Below the pieces are notes generated by a model, which saw only the letters and a list, made by a program, of their open reading frames with translations, was not told the origin of the DNA and did no database searches. A DNA stretch of 64,000 nucleotides. Source: Schaalia sp. Marseille-Q2122 (GTDB lineage Bacteria > Actinomycetota > Actinomycetes > Actinomycetales > Actinomycetaceae). The stretch lies in the NCBI RefSeq assembly GCF_903645355.1, contig NZ_CAHJXR010000001.1, positions 1 through 64,000 on the forward strand, in the 5' to 3' direction. This document shows, in pieces, positions 1 through 13,129 of this stretch. The translations under genes and the position numbers were made by a program. Within the stretch, counting starts at the first letter, position 1. Each line of letters starts with the position of its first letter.

Positions 1-510
1 GTGGATGGTTTGGCCGGTTGTGGTGTCCCAGATGCGGGCGGTGGCATCTTCGCTGGTGGTGAGGATGGTGGTGCCGTCGGGGCTGTAGGCACCGGAGGTC
101 ACCGGGCTGGTGTGGCCGGTGAGGGTGTGGATGGTTTGGCCGGTTGTGGTGTCCCAGATGCGGGCGGTCTTGTCGTAGCTGGTGGTGAGGATGGTGGTGC
201 CGTCGGGGCTGTAGGCGCCGGATACCAACGTCCTGGTGTGGCCGGTGAGGGTGTGGATGGTTTGGCCGGTTGTGGTGTCCCAGATGCGGGCGGTCTTGTC
301 GCGGCTGGTGGTGAGGATGGTGGTGCCGTCGGGGCTGTAGGCGCCAGATACCACCCAGTTGGTGTGGCCGGTGAGGGTGTGGATGGTTTGGCCGGTTGTG
401 GTGTCCCAGATGCGGGCGGTGGCATCTTCGCTGGTGGTGAGGATGGTGGTGCCGTCGGGGCTGTAGGCACCAAAGCGCACCGGGCTGGTATGGCCGGTGA
501 GGGTGGAGGG
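1..510 (-). repeat. 126-bp tandem repeats encoding WD40 units
   Basis: Units begin at 1, 127, 253 and 379 on the plus strand, exactly 126 bp (42 codons) apart, and are almost identical in DNA. Differences cluster at two places. After GHT the four units read, in protein order, SPVRF, NWVVS, RTLVS and SPVTS. Before the TARIWD strand they read EDA, RDK, YDK and EDA. The first and last units share the ED-A version. The array continues beyond base 1. Confidence 0.95.
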
Positions 511-3231
511 GGAAGGAAAGCCGAGCTGGAGGTTGGGAGCGCTTCGCGCCCCAAGGGGAAGGCCCGGTACCGCCCTACAGTCGATCAGGTCGGTTTGGTA
601 GCAGTCGGCCGTGTCTGTGGAGCACGCTAGAAGTGCCGAGTTCCTGAAGGTCGCGCCCGCAAGCGTCGATTCGTCGAACGAGGTGTTCGTCATCTCGCAG
701 CCGACGAAGGAAGCGGCGGTCAGGTCGCAGGCCGCGAAGCTCGCGCTGTCGAGCAGCAGGCCCTGAAAGCGAGCGTGGCGGAACGAGGCGCCGTCGAGGC
801 GAGCGCCAGAAAGGTCCAGTTGGGTTGATGCCTGCAGGCGGAAGCCGTCCAGCCTCGCGACTCGTGCGTTGAGACCTCGCAAGTCGGAAATCCGCAGACC
901 GAGCTTGAGGGCTGCTGCGGCAAAGTTGAGGACGCGGACGCCGGTTTCTTGCCTGCGCCCCAGTTCGGCGAGCGTCGTCAGGCAGGTAGACAGTTCGTCC
1001 TCGCGCAGCCCGAGCAGGGCCTCGATAAGGAAGCGCTGCGCCTCGGGGCTGGGGGCAAGGTCGGCCCAGTCCGCCTGGGCGGCGTCGGCTCCCGCTTCGA
1101 GCAGGCGCAGGAGGTGCTTGGCCAGGAAATACTCGAGCAGGGACGTGTGCGCGAACCCATAGTCGTCGCCGCTGCGGGTCACGAAGGTTGCGGTGCGCAG
1201 GTCGTCCTTCCACAAGCCGGGGAGCCACCTCTCGTAGTGGAGTTCCATGTCCGGGTGCTTCCGCATGAACCGGAGCATCCAGTTTTCGAGGTCCTGCACC
1301 TTCCAGGTGCGGCGCCCGCCGCGCCAGAGCTGTGCCGCAAGATCCTCCATCAGCAACAACTTGTGGTCGGGAAGCAGTTCGTGCTTGCCGTCGTCGCGTT
1401 TAAGCCACTGTGCCACGAATGACTCATACAGGTCGACGGAACGCATTGTTTCTCCCCGCAGGGCGCGCTGCTGCAGCGGCTCGAGTGCCGTCGTGATCAT
1501 CCGCAGCAGCATCGGCTGGGTAGAGAGCTCAGTGAGGTTATAGACCGAGCGGATCATGGCCATGATCGAGTCAACCCGGCCTGCACCGACGTTGCTCGCG
1601 ATGTACTCCCTCACCTGCTCCTGGGTGAACGGCAGCATGTGGAGGACCAGGTAGTCCTCTTCGTTCACGCTCTCGCGTCCCTGGCTGAGAAAGGTGGAGA
1701 CCTCGTCGCGGAGGGTACGGAAGTAGTGGGTGCGGCAGGAGATCGCTAACTTGGTGGTCGGGTTGTCGCCCGCGATCTGCCACAGGCGCTGGATCAGCCG
1801 CTGCCCCTGCTGCTCGGTCAGGTGCACCAGCGCCTCGTCTAGGCCGTCGAAAAGCAGGACGCAGTTCCCCTGGGCCGCCACCTCCAAGACTTCATCGCCA
1901 GACGCAGTTCCACCCCTGACATGGGTTCGCTTCATGAGCGCGTCAAGCAACTCGCTCGGGCCCATGTCGTCGACGCTCCGGCCGTTCAGCTCCCGCAGGT
2001 CGAAAAGGACGGGGAGGGGGAGCGACGCGTCCTGCTCGCGTGCGTCCAGGAGCTGCAGGGTTAGCTGCTTAAGCGCGGTGGACTTGCCCATGCCCACGTT
2101 GCCGAGCAGTGCGGCGAAGCGTGGTGAGCTCTCAGCGCGGTTCTTTGACCACTCCAGCAGGGTTGGTACCGCCTGGACGTGGCGAGGCGTATAGCCCTCC
2201 CTGGTGCCCTCTGTCGGATTCTTTGTGAGCCGGTGCTCGGCGTCGTAGTTTCCTTCAGGGTCCGTGTTGTCGAACCGTCCCGTGGAGGCGTGCAACGGAA
2301 CCTGCGATTCCTTTGCGCCAAGAGCCTTAGCAGTCCTGCGCGCATGCTGTCCCAGCAGGTCGGTGCATGAGAGATATGGAGCCGGGGGCTTCTCCCGGGA
2401 CAGCGCCTTCTGGACGGCGGCCAGCAGGTCGCCAATCGAATGGCTTCGTTGCGTGTTGTCCTTCTCCTCCCAGGGGTCCCTGTCCCACAGAACGTGCGAG
2501 CGCTCGAGTCCTCGCGTTCTTGCAGTGGCTGAGACGGAACGGAGACTGACGATCACGACTGGTCTACCCCACTGGTAGACGATCTCCGGTTCCGGGTTTT
2601 TCGGCAGCAAGTACTCCGGTGAAAGCAGGACGATGATCACGTCCGCGCGGCTGCATGCGCTCTCGAGATGCTCGTTGCGGTTTGCGCCCAGCAGAGCGTC
2701 AGAAGATGAAGCGAACTCAAAGCCCGGATTGTCCTCGGTGAGACGCAACTCAGTCTTTACCCGCGCCATCAAGTCGGACGCTGGGGAGTCTGGCTGGGAC
2801 AGCTCATGGAGTGCCGCGCTGAAATAGACGCGAATCGGGCCGGGCACTTGGGCATCCGCTTCGACAACGTCCTTGGGCAGGCCTGCGCGGGCCTCCTTAT
2901 CCGAGCGCGCTGCGAGTTCGGTTGTCAGAGGGTCGTCGCCCTCAAAGTAGGCCCACTCACTCTTGCGCCTGTCGGCCTCCAGAGAGAACCGAATGCCGGC
3001 CTCGGTGGCTGCCTTCCCGACGGTGGACCGGAACTCCCGGAATGCTGATCCCTTCAACGGAGGGCTGTCAGCGGTCGCGGTGGCGGCGATCGCATCGTCG
3101 ATGCGAATCAGGCCGTCGTCCTGCAACTGGTCGGCGATGGCCTCCACCCGGCGATAGAGAATCGGGCTGAGGTAGTCGCGCAGTTTGGGAAGGGAGCGCT
3201 TGACCCCGGCGGGCGTTAGTTGGGTGCTCAT
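1..3231 (-). CDS. TIR-like / NACHT / pentapeptide / WD40 STAND protein (C-terminus beyond window edge)
   Basis: The minus-strand frame from the ATG at 3231 stays open for 1077 codons to base 1, so the C-terminus lies outside the window. Residues 1-125 are an unrecognised helical segment. Residues about 130-260 resemble a TIR fold (GPIRVYFSA, then ADVIIVLLSPEYLL). A NACHT-type NTPase follows, with Walker A GNVGMGKST near residue 380 and Walker B LLFDGLDEA near 460. Pentapeptide-like repeats (LDLSGARLDGASF) lie at about 803-868. From about 907 there are four 42-residue WD40 units (GHT...YSPDGTTILTTS.D.TARIWDTTTGQTIH) running off the edge. The ATG overlaps the stop of the upstream TIR gene (ATGA) and GGAG precedes it, so the two are translationally coupled. 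NACHT-WD40 proteins are STAND sensors: repeats sense a ligand and the N-terminal domain is the effector. An anti-phage or self-recognition role is inferred from domains only. Confidence 0.85.
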   Translation of the reverse strand, partial: MSTQLTPAGVKRSLPKLRDYLSPILYRRVEAIADQLQDDGLIRIDDAIAATATADSPPLKGSAFREFRSTVGKAATEAGIRFSLEADRRKSEWAYFEGDDPLTTELAARSDKEARAGLPKDVVEADAQVPGPIRVYFSAALHELSQPDSPASDLMARVKTELRLTEDNPGFEFASSSDALLGANRNEHLESACSRADVIIVLLSPEYLLPKNPEPEIVYQWGRPVVIVSLRSVSATARTRGLERSHVLWDRDPWEEKDNTQRSHSIGDLLAAVQKALSREKPPAPYLSCTDLLGQHARRTAKALGAKESQVPLHASTGRFDNTDPEGNYDAEHRLTKNPTEGTREGYTPRHVQAVPTLLEWSKNRAESSPRFAALLGNVGMGKSTALKQLTLQLLDAREQDASLPLPVLFDLRELNGRSVDDMGPSELLDALMKRTHVRGGTASGDEVLEVAAQGNCVLLFDGLDEALVHLTEQQGQRLIQRLWQIAGDNPTTKLAISCRTHYFRTLRDEVSTFLSQGRESVNEEDYLVLHMLPFTQEQVREYIASNVGAGRVDSIMAMIRSVYNLTELSTQPMLLRMITTALEPLQQRALRGETMRSVDLYESFVAQWLKRDDGKHELLPDHKLLLMEDLAAQLWRGGRRTWKVQDLENWMLRFMRKHPDMELHYERWLPGLWKDDLRTATFVTRSGDDYGFAHTSLLEYFLAKHLLRLLEAGADAAQADWADLAPSPEAQRFLIEALLGLREDELSTCLTTLAELGRRQETGVRVLNFAAAALKLGLRISDLRGLNARVARLDGFRLQASTQLDLSGARLDGASFRHARFQGLLLDSASFAACDLTAASFVGCEMTNTSFDESTLAGATFRNSALLACSTDTADCYQTDLIDCRAVPGLPLGARSAPNLQLGFPSPSTLTGHTSPVRFGAYSPDGTTILTTSEDATARIWDTTTGQTIHTLTGHTNWVVSGAYSPDGTTILTTSRDKTARIWDTTTGQTIHTLTGHTRTLVSGAYSPDGTTILTTSYDKTARIWDTTTGQTIHTLTGHTSPVTSGAYSPDGTTILTTSEDATARIWDTTTGQTIH

Positions 3232-3737
3232 GCCTTGCTCCAGTTGGTGGTGCCGTCGGTGGTGAGGACGCGGGCGCGAATCTTGCGGACGAGCGCGTCT
3301 ACAAAGGCGTTGCGCTCGTTGGTGGGCGTCTGCTCGTAGCTGCGGCCGGAGGAGAAGAACTGCTGCAACTCGTTGAGGCCCTTCCAGTCGATGTTCTTGT
3401 CCTGCGGGTCGACGTAAACCAGCTGAACCGGCAGGAACTTGAGCTCCGAACCGTCCTCTTTCTGAAGTTCGATTTCTTCGATGATCTCGCTGGCGAGGAA
3501 ACCGGGGGAGAGGAACTGCAGCACGTAGTCGGCCTCTGCGACGTGGGCGCGAAGCTGTGCCCTCCAGTTCTCCCCAAGGCTCAACTCCGAGTCATCCCAC
3601 CACTCGAAGTTGACTCCCTTCTCGATCTTGAGGCGAACCCGAAGGCGATTGACGAGGTCCTCCTTCAACTCCCTGTCACCGGAGTACCAAGAAAGAAACA
3701 GCTTGACGGTAAGGACGGGTGCTGGCGTGACGTTCAT
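3228..3737 (-). CDS. Stand-alone TIR-domain protein
   Basis: This 169-residue protein is essentially one TIR domain. The first strand is KLFLSWYSGDREL (residues 12-24). WDDSELSLGENW (47-58) matches the BB-loop region, and ADYVLQFLSPGFLASEIIEEIE (from 69) matches the strand and helix that hold the catalytic glutamate in NADase TIRs; E84, E87 or E88 are candidates. The frame is open upstream to 3794, but the ATG at 3737 has a good Shine-Dalgarno (GGGAGAG) and lies downstream of a promoter-like pair, so it is preferred. Its TGA overlaps the ATG of the NACHT/WD40 gene. TIR domains in bacterial defence hydrolyse NAD+ or make cyclic ADP-ribose signals. Here the protein probably acts with the coupled NACHT protein, as effector or adaptor; that is inference. 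Confidence 0.8.
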   Translation of the reverse strand: MNVTPAPVLTVKLFLSWYSGDRELKEDLVNRLRVRLKIEKGVNFEWWDDSELSLGENWRAQLRAHVAEADYVLQFLSPGFLASEIIEEIELQKEDGSELKFLPVQLVYVDPQDKNIDWKGLNELQQFFSSGRSYEQTPTNERNAFVDALVRKIRARVLTTDGTTNWSKA

Positions 3738-3765
3738 CGTCTCTCCCTTCGTCGGTGTTACGACA

Positions 3766-3794
3766 AATCTAGCGCAGGATACAGGCAAACGCAA
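3766..3794 (-). promoter_or_regulatory. Probable promoter of the TIR/NACHT operon
   Basis: On the minus strand TTGCGT (3789-3794) and TAGATT (3766-3771) are separated by 17 bp, close to a housekeeping sigma promoter. The start of transcription would be near 3759, about 20 bases before the TIR ATG. Confidence 0.55.
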
Positions 3795-3801
3795 TCATTT
3801 A

Positions 3802-3820
3802 CTGACGATCGCCTGACGAT
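3802..3820. repeat. Direct repeat CTGACGAT upstream of the TIR/NACHT promoter
   Basis: Two copies of CTGACGAT begin at 3802 and 3813, 11 bp apart (one helical turn), just upstream of the -35 element. Such phasing suits a regulator site, but no regulator gene is visible nearby. Confidence 0.4.
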
Positions 3821-4302
3821 TGTCGCCTGCTTCTGCTTGGGGTAGGTGCCCCCAATCGGTGCGTGGGCGGACACAGTGACGACATTGGCGGAATACTTGA
3901 CGTCGCGTCTGCCTAAGACTTCCTCGCTGCGTTGCGGTTTCGATCCGTAGACACCCTAGAGGCTGTGGTGCCAAAGATAGCTGTGAATGTCAGGGGCGTT
4001 TCTGGATAGCAAAAACGCACGCGCTCGCTGTCCAGTTCTTTTTGAGGGTGTCCCCGCTGGCGCGCCGCTAGCACGAGACAGTGCCGGTCGTAGACATCAA
4101 GGTATGTATTCACTGTCTACTTAGGGGACGAATGCGGATATCGCATGAGCGATAAGCTGTCGGGATTTCCTCCAGGTCATTTTGGCCCCCCGTTGAAGGT
4201 CCAGAATTGCTCCGCGTACAGGTGTTCCCTTGAGCGCGGGAGGAGTAGAGTATTTAGCGGCTGAAAAGGCCGCATTTCTCGTCATACTGCTGGAGGAACA
4301 GC
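3821..4302. other. Gene-free stretch between the TIR operon and malic enzyme
   Basis: No credible gene is visible. Two short minus-strand open frames (3913-4113 and 4121-4366) have no recognisable motif, and the second runs into the malic enzyme gene. A short GCGGC/GCCGC hairpin lies at 4257-4273 in the malic enzyme leader. The stretch may be a recombined junction next to the defence operon, but no repeat or attachment site is evident. Confidence 0.5.
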
Positions 4303-5736
4303 ATGCGCACCTCACCGTCCTATACCGCGTCCTATCGTTTACAGATTGATGAATCACTCGCCTCACTAGCGGACCTGGTGGGTGCGGTCGGGAAAACTGG
4401 CGCAGAGGTGAAGGGCCTGGATGTTGCCGACTCTGATCGGGGTTTGATTGTTGTGGACTTGACCTGCGATATGCGTGATTCAGCGCATCGGCGCGAGGTG
4501 GAGGCTTCCCTGTCGTCGATTGAGGGCATTACGGTGTCCTCCGTTGCCGACCAGACCTTCCTGTCCCACATCGGCGGCAAGATCGAGGTCACCTCGAAGG
4601 TGCCGCTGCGTAACCGCGATGATCTGTCCCGCGCCTACACGCCCGGTGTTGCACGTGTGTGTACCGCGATCCATGACATGCCGCAAAAGGCCCATCTGCT
4701 GACGATGAAGGCCAACACGGTGGCCGTCGTTTCTGATGGCACGGCGGTGCTGGGCTTGGGGGATATCGGCCCTGAGGCCGCTCTTCCGGTGATGGAAGGA
4801 AAGGCGGTTCTCTTTAAGGAGTTCGGCGGCGTTGATGCCTGGCCGGTGGTTCTGGATACGACGGACACGGAAGAGATCATCTCTATCGTGAAGGCTATTG
4901 CCCCTGCCTATGGCGGCATTAATCTGGAGGACATTTCTGCGCCGCGCTGCTTCGAGATTGAGGAGCGCCTGCGAGCCGAGCTGGATATTCCTGTCTTCCA
5001 CGATGACCAGCACGGCACGGCCATTGTGGTGCTCGCGGCCTTGCTCAACGCCCTCAAGCTGGTGAATAAGAGAATTGAGGACGTGCGCATTGTGGTGTCG
5101 GGTGTTGGCGCTGCCGGCTCGGCCATTATTCGTTTGCTGATGGCTCAGGGCGCGCGTGACATCGTCGGTTATGGGCGGAGCGGCGCTTTGAACGCTGACG
5201 AGGTTGAGGGCATGCATCCTTCGCGCCGTTGGCTGGCGGAAAATACGAATCCTCGTCGCGTCAAGGGCAGCCTGAAGGAGGGCTTGCGTGATGCCGATGT
5301 CTTTATTGGTGTGTCGCAGGGCGATATTTTGACTGGCGAGGACGTCTCGGCGATGGTCGATGATGCGATCGTCTTTGCTTTGGCCAACCCCACTCCTGAG
5401 GTTGATCCGCTGGCTGCCGCACAGCATGCGGCGATTGTCGCTACTGGGCGTTCAGATTATGCGAACCAGATCAATAATGTGTTGGCTTTCCCCGGTCTGT
5501 TCCGCGGTCTGCTGGATGCGAAGGTCAAGGAGATTACTACTGAGGTCCTCCGGGTTGCCGCAGTGGCTATCGCATCCGTTATTGATGAGGATGAGCTTGG
5601 CCCGAACTACATCATTCCGGGTGTCTTTGATGAGCGCGTGCCTTTGGCGGTGTCGAAGGCGGTGCGTCGGGCGGTGCGCGACCTGCCGACGATTGATATC
5701 CCTGTGCAGGAACATTTGGGTGCTGTCTTGAGCTGA
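4303..5736 (+). CDS. Malic enzyme with N-terminal ACT domain
   Basis: The 477-residue protein is a bacterial short-form malic enzyme converting malate to pyruvate and CO2 with NAD(P)+. Residues about 9-85 look like an ACT regulatory domain. The catalytic part begins with YTPGVARVC, then [31 protein letters not shown] for metal and substrate binding, and a Rossmann segment [12 protein letters not shown]. The ATG is preceded by GGAGGAACAGC, a strong ribosome site. It is monocistronic, ending before a strong hairpin at 5807. Cofactor preference cannot be read with confidence, although ACT-containing forms are usually NAD-dependent. Confidence 0.93.
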   Translation: MRTSPSYTASYRLQIDESLASLADLVGAVGKTGAEVKGLDVADSDRGLIVVDLTCDMRDSAHRREVEASLSSIEGITVSSVADQTFLSHIGGKIEVTSKVPLRNRDDLSRAYTPGVARVCTAIHDMPQKAHLLTMKANTVAVVSDGTAVLGLGDIGPEAALPVMEGKAVLFKEFGGVDAWPVVLDTTDTEEIISIVKAIAPAYGGINLEDISAPRCFEIEERLRAELDIPVFHDDQHGTAIVVLAALLNALKLVNKRIEDVRIVVSGVGAAGSAIIRLLMAQGARDIVGYGRSGALNADEVEGMHPSRRWLAENTNPRRVKGSLKEGLRDADVFIGVSQGDILTGEDVSAMVDDAIVFALANPTPEVDPLAAAQHAAIVATGRSDYANQINNVLAFPGLFRGLLDAKVKEITTEVLRVAAVAIASVIDEDELGPNYIIPGVFDERVPLAVSKAVRRAVRDLPTIDIPVQEHLGAVLS

Positions 5737-5806
5737 GGTGTCGCATCGCCCTGGTTTTCGTGGTCCTGCACACAAAAATGGGCTCGACATGGGAAAACAC
5801 CTGCTT

Positions 5807-5841
5807 TTCACCCCCGCTGCGCCGCGCGTAGCGGGGGTGAA
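5807..5841 (+). terminator. Terminator after malic enzyme
   Basis: A perfect 12-bp inverted repeat (TTCACCCCCGCT / AGCGGGGGTGAA) with an 11-base loop lies 70 bases after the stop codon. It has only a weak T tail (GTGTTT). It also insulates the rRNA operon that follows. Confidence 0.75.
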
Positions 5842-5907
5842 GTGTTTGGAAGAAGCCCGGAATGTGGCCGAAAGGTGGACCTGTGTTTGGCGTCATAGTC
5901 GATTGAT

Positions 5908-5937
5908 TTGACGTTGGGGTTGGGGGGTGGGTAATGT
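5908..5937 (+). promoter_or_regulatory. Candidate rRNA operon promoter
   Basis: TTGACG (5908-5913) and TAATGT (5932-5937) are 18 bp apart, about 265 bases before the 16S start. This is the best sigma-70-like pair in the 5842-6200 leader. Other rRNA promoters may exist. Confidence 0.5.
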
Positions 5938-6060
5938 TTTCTTCGTTGCGCCGGACGGTGCGGGGACGCGAGAGTGGTTTTCCGTGGGGTGTGGCGCGAA
6001 TGTTCACCTCAGTGATTTGCTTGGATGCGTGTGTGTCTGGGTGGTTGTTGTGTGTGGGTG

Positions 6061-6081
6061 TTGTTTGTGAACTCGATAGTG
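6061..6081 (+). promoter_or_regulatory. boxA-like rRNA leader element
   Basis: TTGTTTGTGAACT followed two bases later by ATAGTG is found here, before 16S, and again at 8035-8055, before 23S, in the same orientation. Similar TTTGAGAACTCAATAGTG-type sequences precede rRNA genes in many actinobacteria and are read as antitermination or processing signals. Confidence 0.6.
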
Positions 6082-6202
6082 TGTCTTGACATTTTTTGTT
6101 GTTTTTATGCCTGTTTTTTGTTTTTGAGTTTGTTATTTGTTGGGATTGCCATGGCTGCTGTTGGTGGTTGTGGTTTTCTGGGCTTTAACAGTTTTTTGTT
6201 TT

Positions 6203-11228
<5,026 letters not shown>

Positions 11229-11368
11229 CGCCAAGCACACCGCTCGGCACACACACGCGCAAGCAAAACACGCTCACAACCACCATACAGGTTCACGACC
11301 AACCCACACCCCCCACCAAAACAAAGACCGGGGGGCGTACACAAAACAACACAATACTGGTCGACCCT

Positions 11369-11488
11369 TTTGCGGCGGCAATAGCGTGGGGGAAACGCCC
11401 GGACCCATCCCGAACCCGGAAGCTAAGCCCCACAGCGCCGATGGTACTGCACCCGAGGGGGTGTGGGAGAGTAGGACACCGCCGCAAC
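11369..11488 (+). rRNA. rrf: 5S ribosomal RNA
   Basis: The 120-base sequence has the terminal helix TTGCGGCGG / CCGCCGCAA, the core CCCGAACCCGGAAGCTAAGC and the segment GATGGTACTGC. It is 140 bases after 23S and is followed by a terminator. Confidence 0.95.
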
Positions 11489-11500
11489 ACAACCACAAAA

Positions 11501-11539
11501 TGAGGGCCCTCAGGAAGCACCGCTCCCCGAGGGCCCTCA
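11501..11539 (+). terminator. rRNA operon terminator
   Basis: An 11-bp perfect stem TGAGGGCCCTC / GAGGGCCCTCA with a 17-base loop lies 13 bases after 5S. The tail has no T run. Confidence 0.75.
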
Positions 11540-11673
11540 AACACGTACGCGCACCTCCTCGTAGTGTTTCTTCACAGCATTGATGAGGAGGCCGAAAAAT
11601 TTAATCTCCGTCACGCCGACGCTAGGACAAAACACCCCCAGGATACGGTGGGTGCCGTGAAAAACTAGTGGGC

Positions 11674-13035
11674 ATGAACGCACAAGAACCGATGCATCAC
11701 TCTTTTTCCGCAGAAGAAGACGCATCCATGACCATGCAGCGTGTGCAGGCACACGACCGCCTCGCCCACCAAAGCCGCGTGGTTTTGCGCCTCGGACAGA
11801 TGCTCCTGTCCTCAGGCGCGAGCGCCTTCCGCGTCAAGTACTCCATGGCACAACTCGCCCGCGCCGTTGGCATCCAGGAGCACCGCGCACAAGTCACCTA
11901 CAGCGAGATCCTCACAACCGCCTACGCCAACGGCACCTTCCGCACCGAACTCGCAGAAAATCGCGTCCTCGGCATTAACGCAGACCGCATCGACCGCCTC
12001 GTCAACTACGTCGAATCCCTGCGCGGCACCCGCGCCGTCGTCGAAGACGTGGACGCCGCCCTCGACGACATTGATACCGTCAAGCCCCTCTACGGCTGGC
12101 TGCCGAACGCACTTGCCTCAGGTCTTGCGTGTGCAGCCTTTGCCTTCCTCAACGGCGGTGGACCCATCGAATGTAGTGTCGTCGCTATCGCCGCATTCGT
12201 CGGCCAGTTCGTGCGCCGCCAACTCCTGCACCGCCGCATGAACCACTTCGGCGTGTGGATGCTCTGCGGCCTGACAGCAGCGCTCGTCTACATCGGAGGC
12301 CTGCAACTGCTCGACCTCATCTTCAATGTCGCTGCCACCCACCACTCGGGCATCATCTCCGCCATTCTTTTCCTCGTGCCCGGTTTCCCCCTGGTGACAG
12401 GCATCATTGACCTGGTGCGCCACGACTTCCAAAGCGGCATCGCCCGCCTCACCTACGTCTCAATGCTCCTCGTCAGTGCCGGTGTGGCCGTGTGGGCGCT
12501 ATCGCTAGCCTTTGAATGGCCCCTGCGCCAAGAGTACGTCGTGCCCGTCGAAGGGCCAGTCCTCTACGTCCTGCGCTTCCTCACCAGCTACATCGCCGCC
12601 TTCGGCTTCGCCATGCTCTTCAACTCGCCGCCAAAGGTCTGCGCAGCAGCCGCAGGTATTGGCGCCGTCGTTAACACGGCCCGCCTGCTGCTCCGCGACG
12701 AAATCACGATCCCGAACCAGGCTGCCGTAGGCGTCGCCGCCCTCGTTGCAGGCCTGCTCGCCATCTGGGTCGCCCAGCGCACTCGCTTCTCGCGCGTGAC
12801 GCTCTCCGTCCCCGCAGTGGTCATTATGATCCCCGGTGTGCCCCTCTACCGCGCTCTTGCCTTCCTCTCGAGCGGTAACACCACCGAGGCCCTGGCAGCG
12901 CTCTTTGAGGTGTTCTTCGTGGTGTCTGCTATCGGTGTGGGCCTGTCGATCTCACGTATGCTCACCGACCGCGAATGGCTGATGGAAACGCCAAAGGGCG
13001 TGCCGCGACTCGAAACGCTGCCCATGCGCTACTGA
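11674..13035 (+). CDS. thrE: ThrE-type threonine/serine exporter
   Basis: This about 453-residue membrane protein has the two-part architecture of the actinobacterial ThrE family: an N-terminal hydrophilic/ThrE domain (LGQMLLSSGASAFRVKYSM) followed by about ten membrane segments and a second ThrE-like domain (IMIPGVPLYRALAFLSSG). ThrE exports threonine and serine by proton-driven antiport in Corynebacterium. The start is uncertain: GTG at 11668, ATG at 11674 and ATG at 11728 are in frame and none has a strong Shine-Dalgarno. It stands alone and ends in a strong hairpin at 13055. Confidence 0.88.
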   Translation: MNAQEPMHHSFSAEEDASMTMQRVQAHDRLAHQSRVVLRLGQMLLSSGASAFRVKYSMAQLARAVGIQEHRAQVTYSEILTTAYANGTFRTELAENRVLGINADRIDRLVNYVESLRGTRAVVEDVDAALDDIDTVKPLYGWLPNALASGLACAAFAFLNGGGPIECSVVAIAAFVGQFVRRQLLHRRMNHFGVWMLCGLTAALVYIGGLQLLDLIFNVAATHHSGIISAILFLVPGFPLVTGIIDLVRHDFQSGIARLTYVSMLLVSAGVAVWALSLAFEWPLRQEYVVPVEGPVLYVLRFLTSYIAAFGFAMLFNSPPKVCAAAAGIGAVVNTARLLLRDEITIPNQAAVGVAALVAGLLAIWVAQRTRFSRVTLSVPAVVIMIPGVPLYRALAFLSSGNTTEALAALFEVFFVVSAIGVGLSISRMLTDREWLMETPKGVPRLETLPMRY

Positions 13036-13054
13036 CACTGCGGCAGCGATAAGT

Positions 13055-13094
13055 TGAGGGCCGAGGAACGTTGTTCCTCGGCCCTCAGCCTTTT
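13055..13094. terminator. Bidirectional terminator between thrE and pit
   Basis: A perfect 15-bp stem (TGAGGGCCGAGGAAC / GTTCCTCGGCCCTCA) is followed by GCCTTTT on the plus strand. It lies between two convergent genes and probably serves both. Confidence 0.88.
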
Positions 13095-13129
13095 CCAGAA
13101 AGAGCTGGATACGGCAGCTCAGTTGCGCA

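Noticed and set aside
1-630. Plus-strand open frame with glycine-rich repeats
   Set aside because: It is the antisense of the WD40 repeats; the minus strand encodes canonical WD40 units.
3913-4366. Two short minus-strand open frames as genes
   Set aside because: There is no ribosome site or motif, and one overlaps the malic enzyme start.
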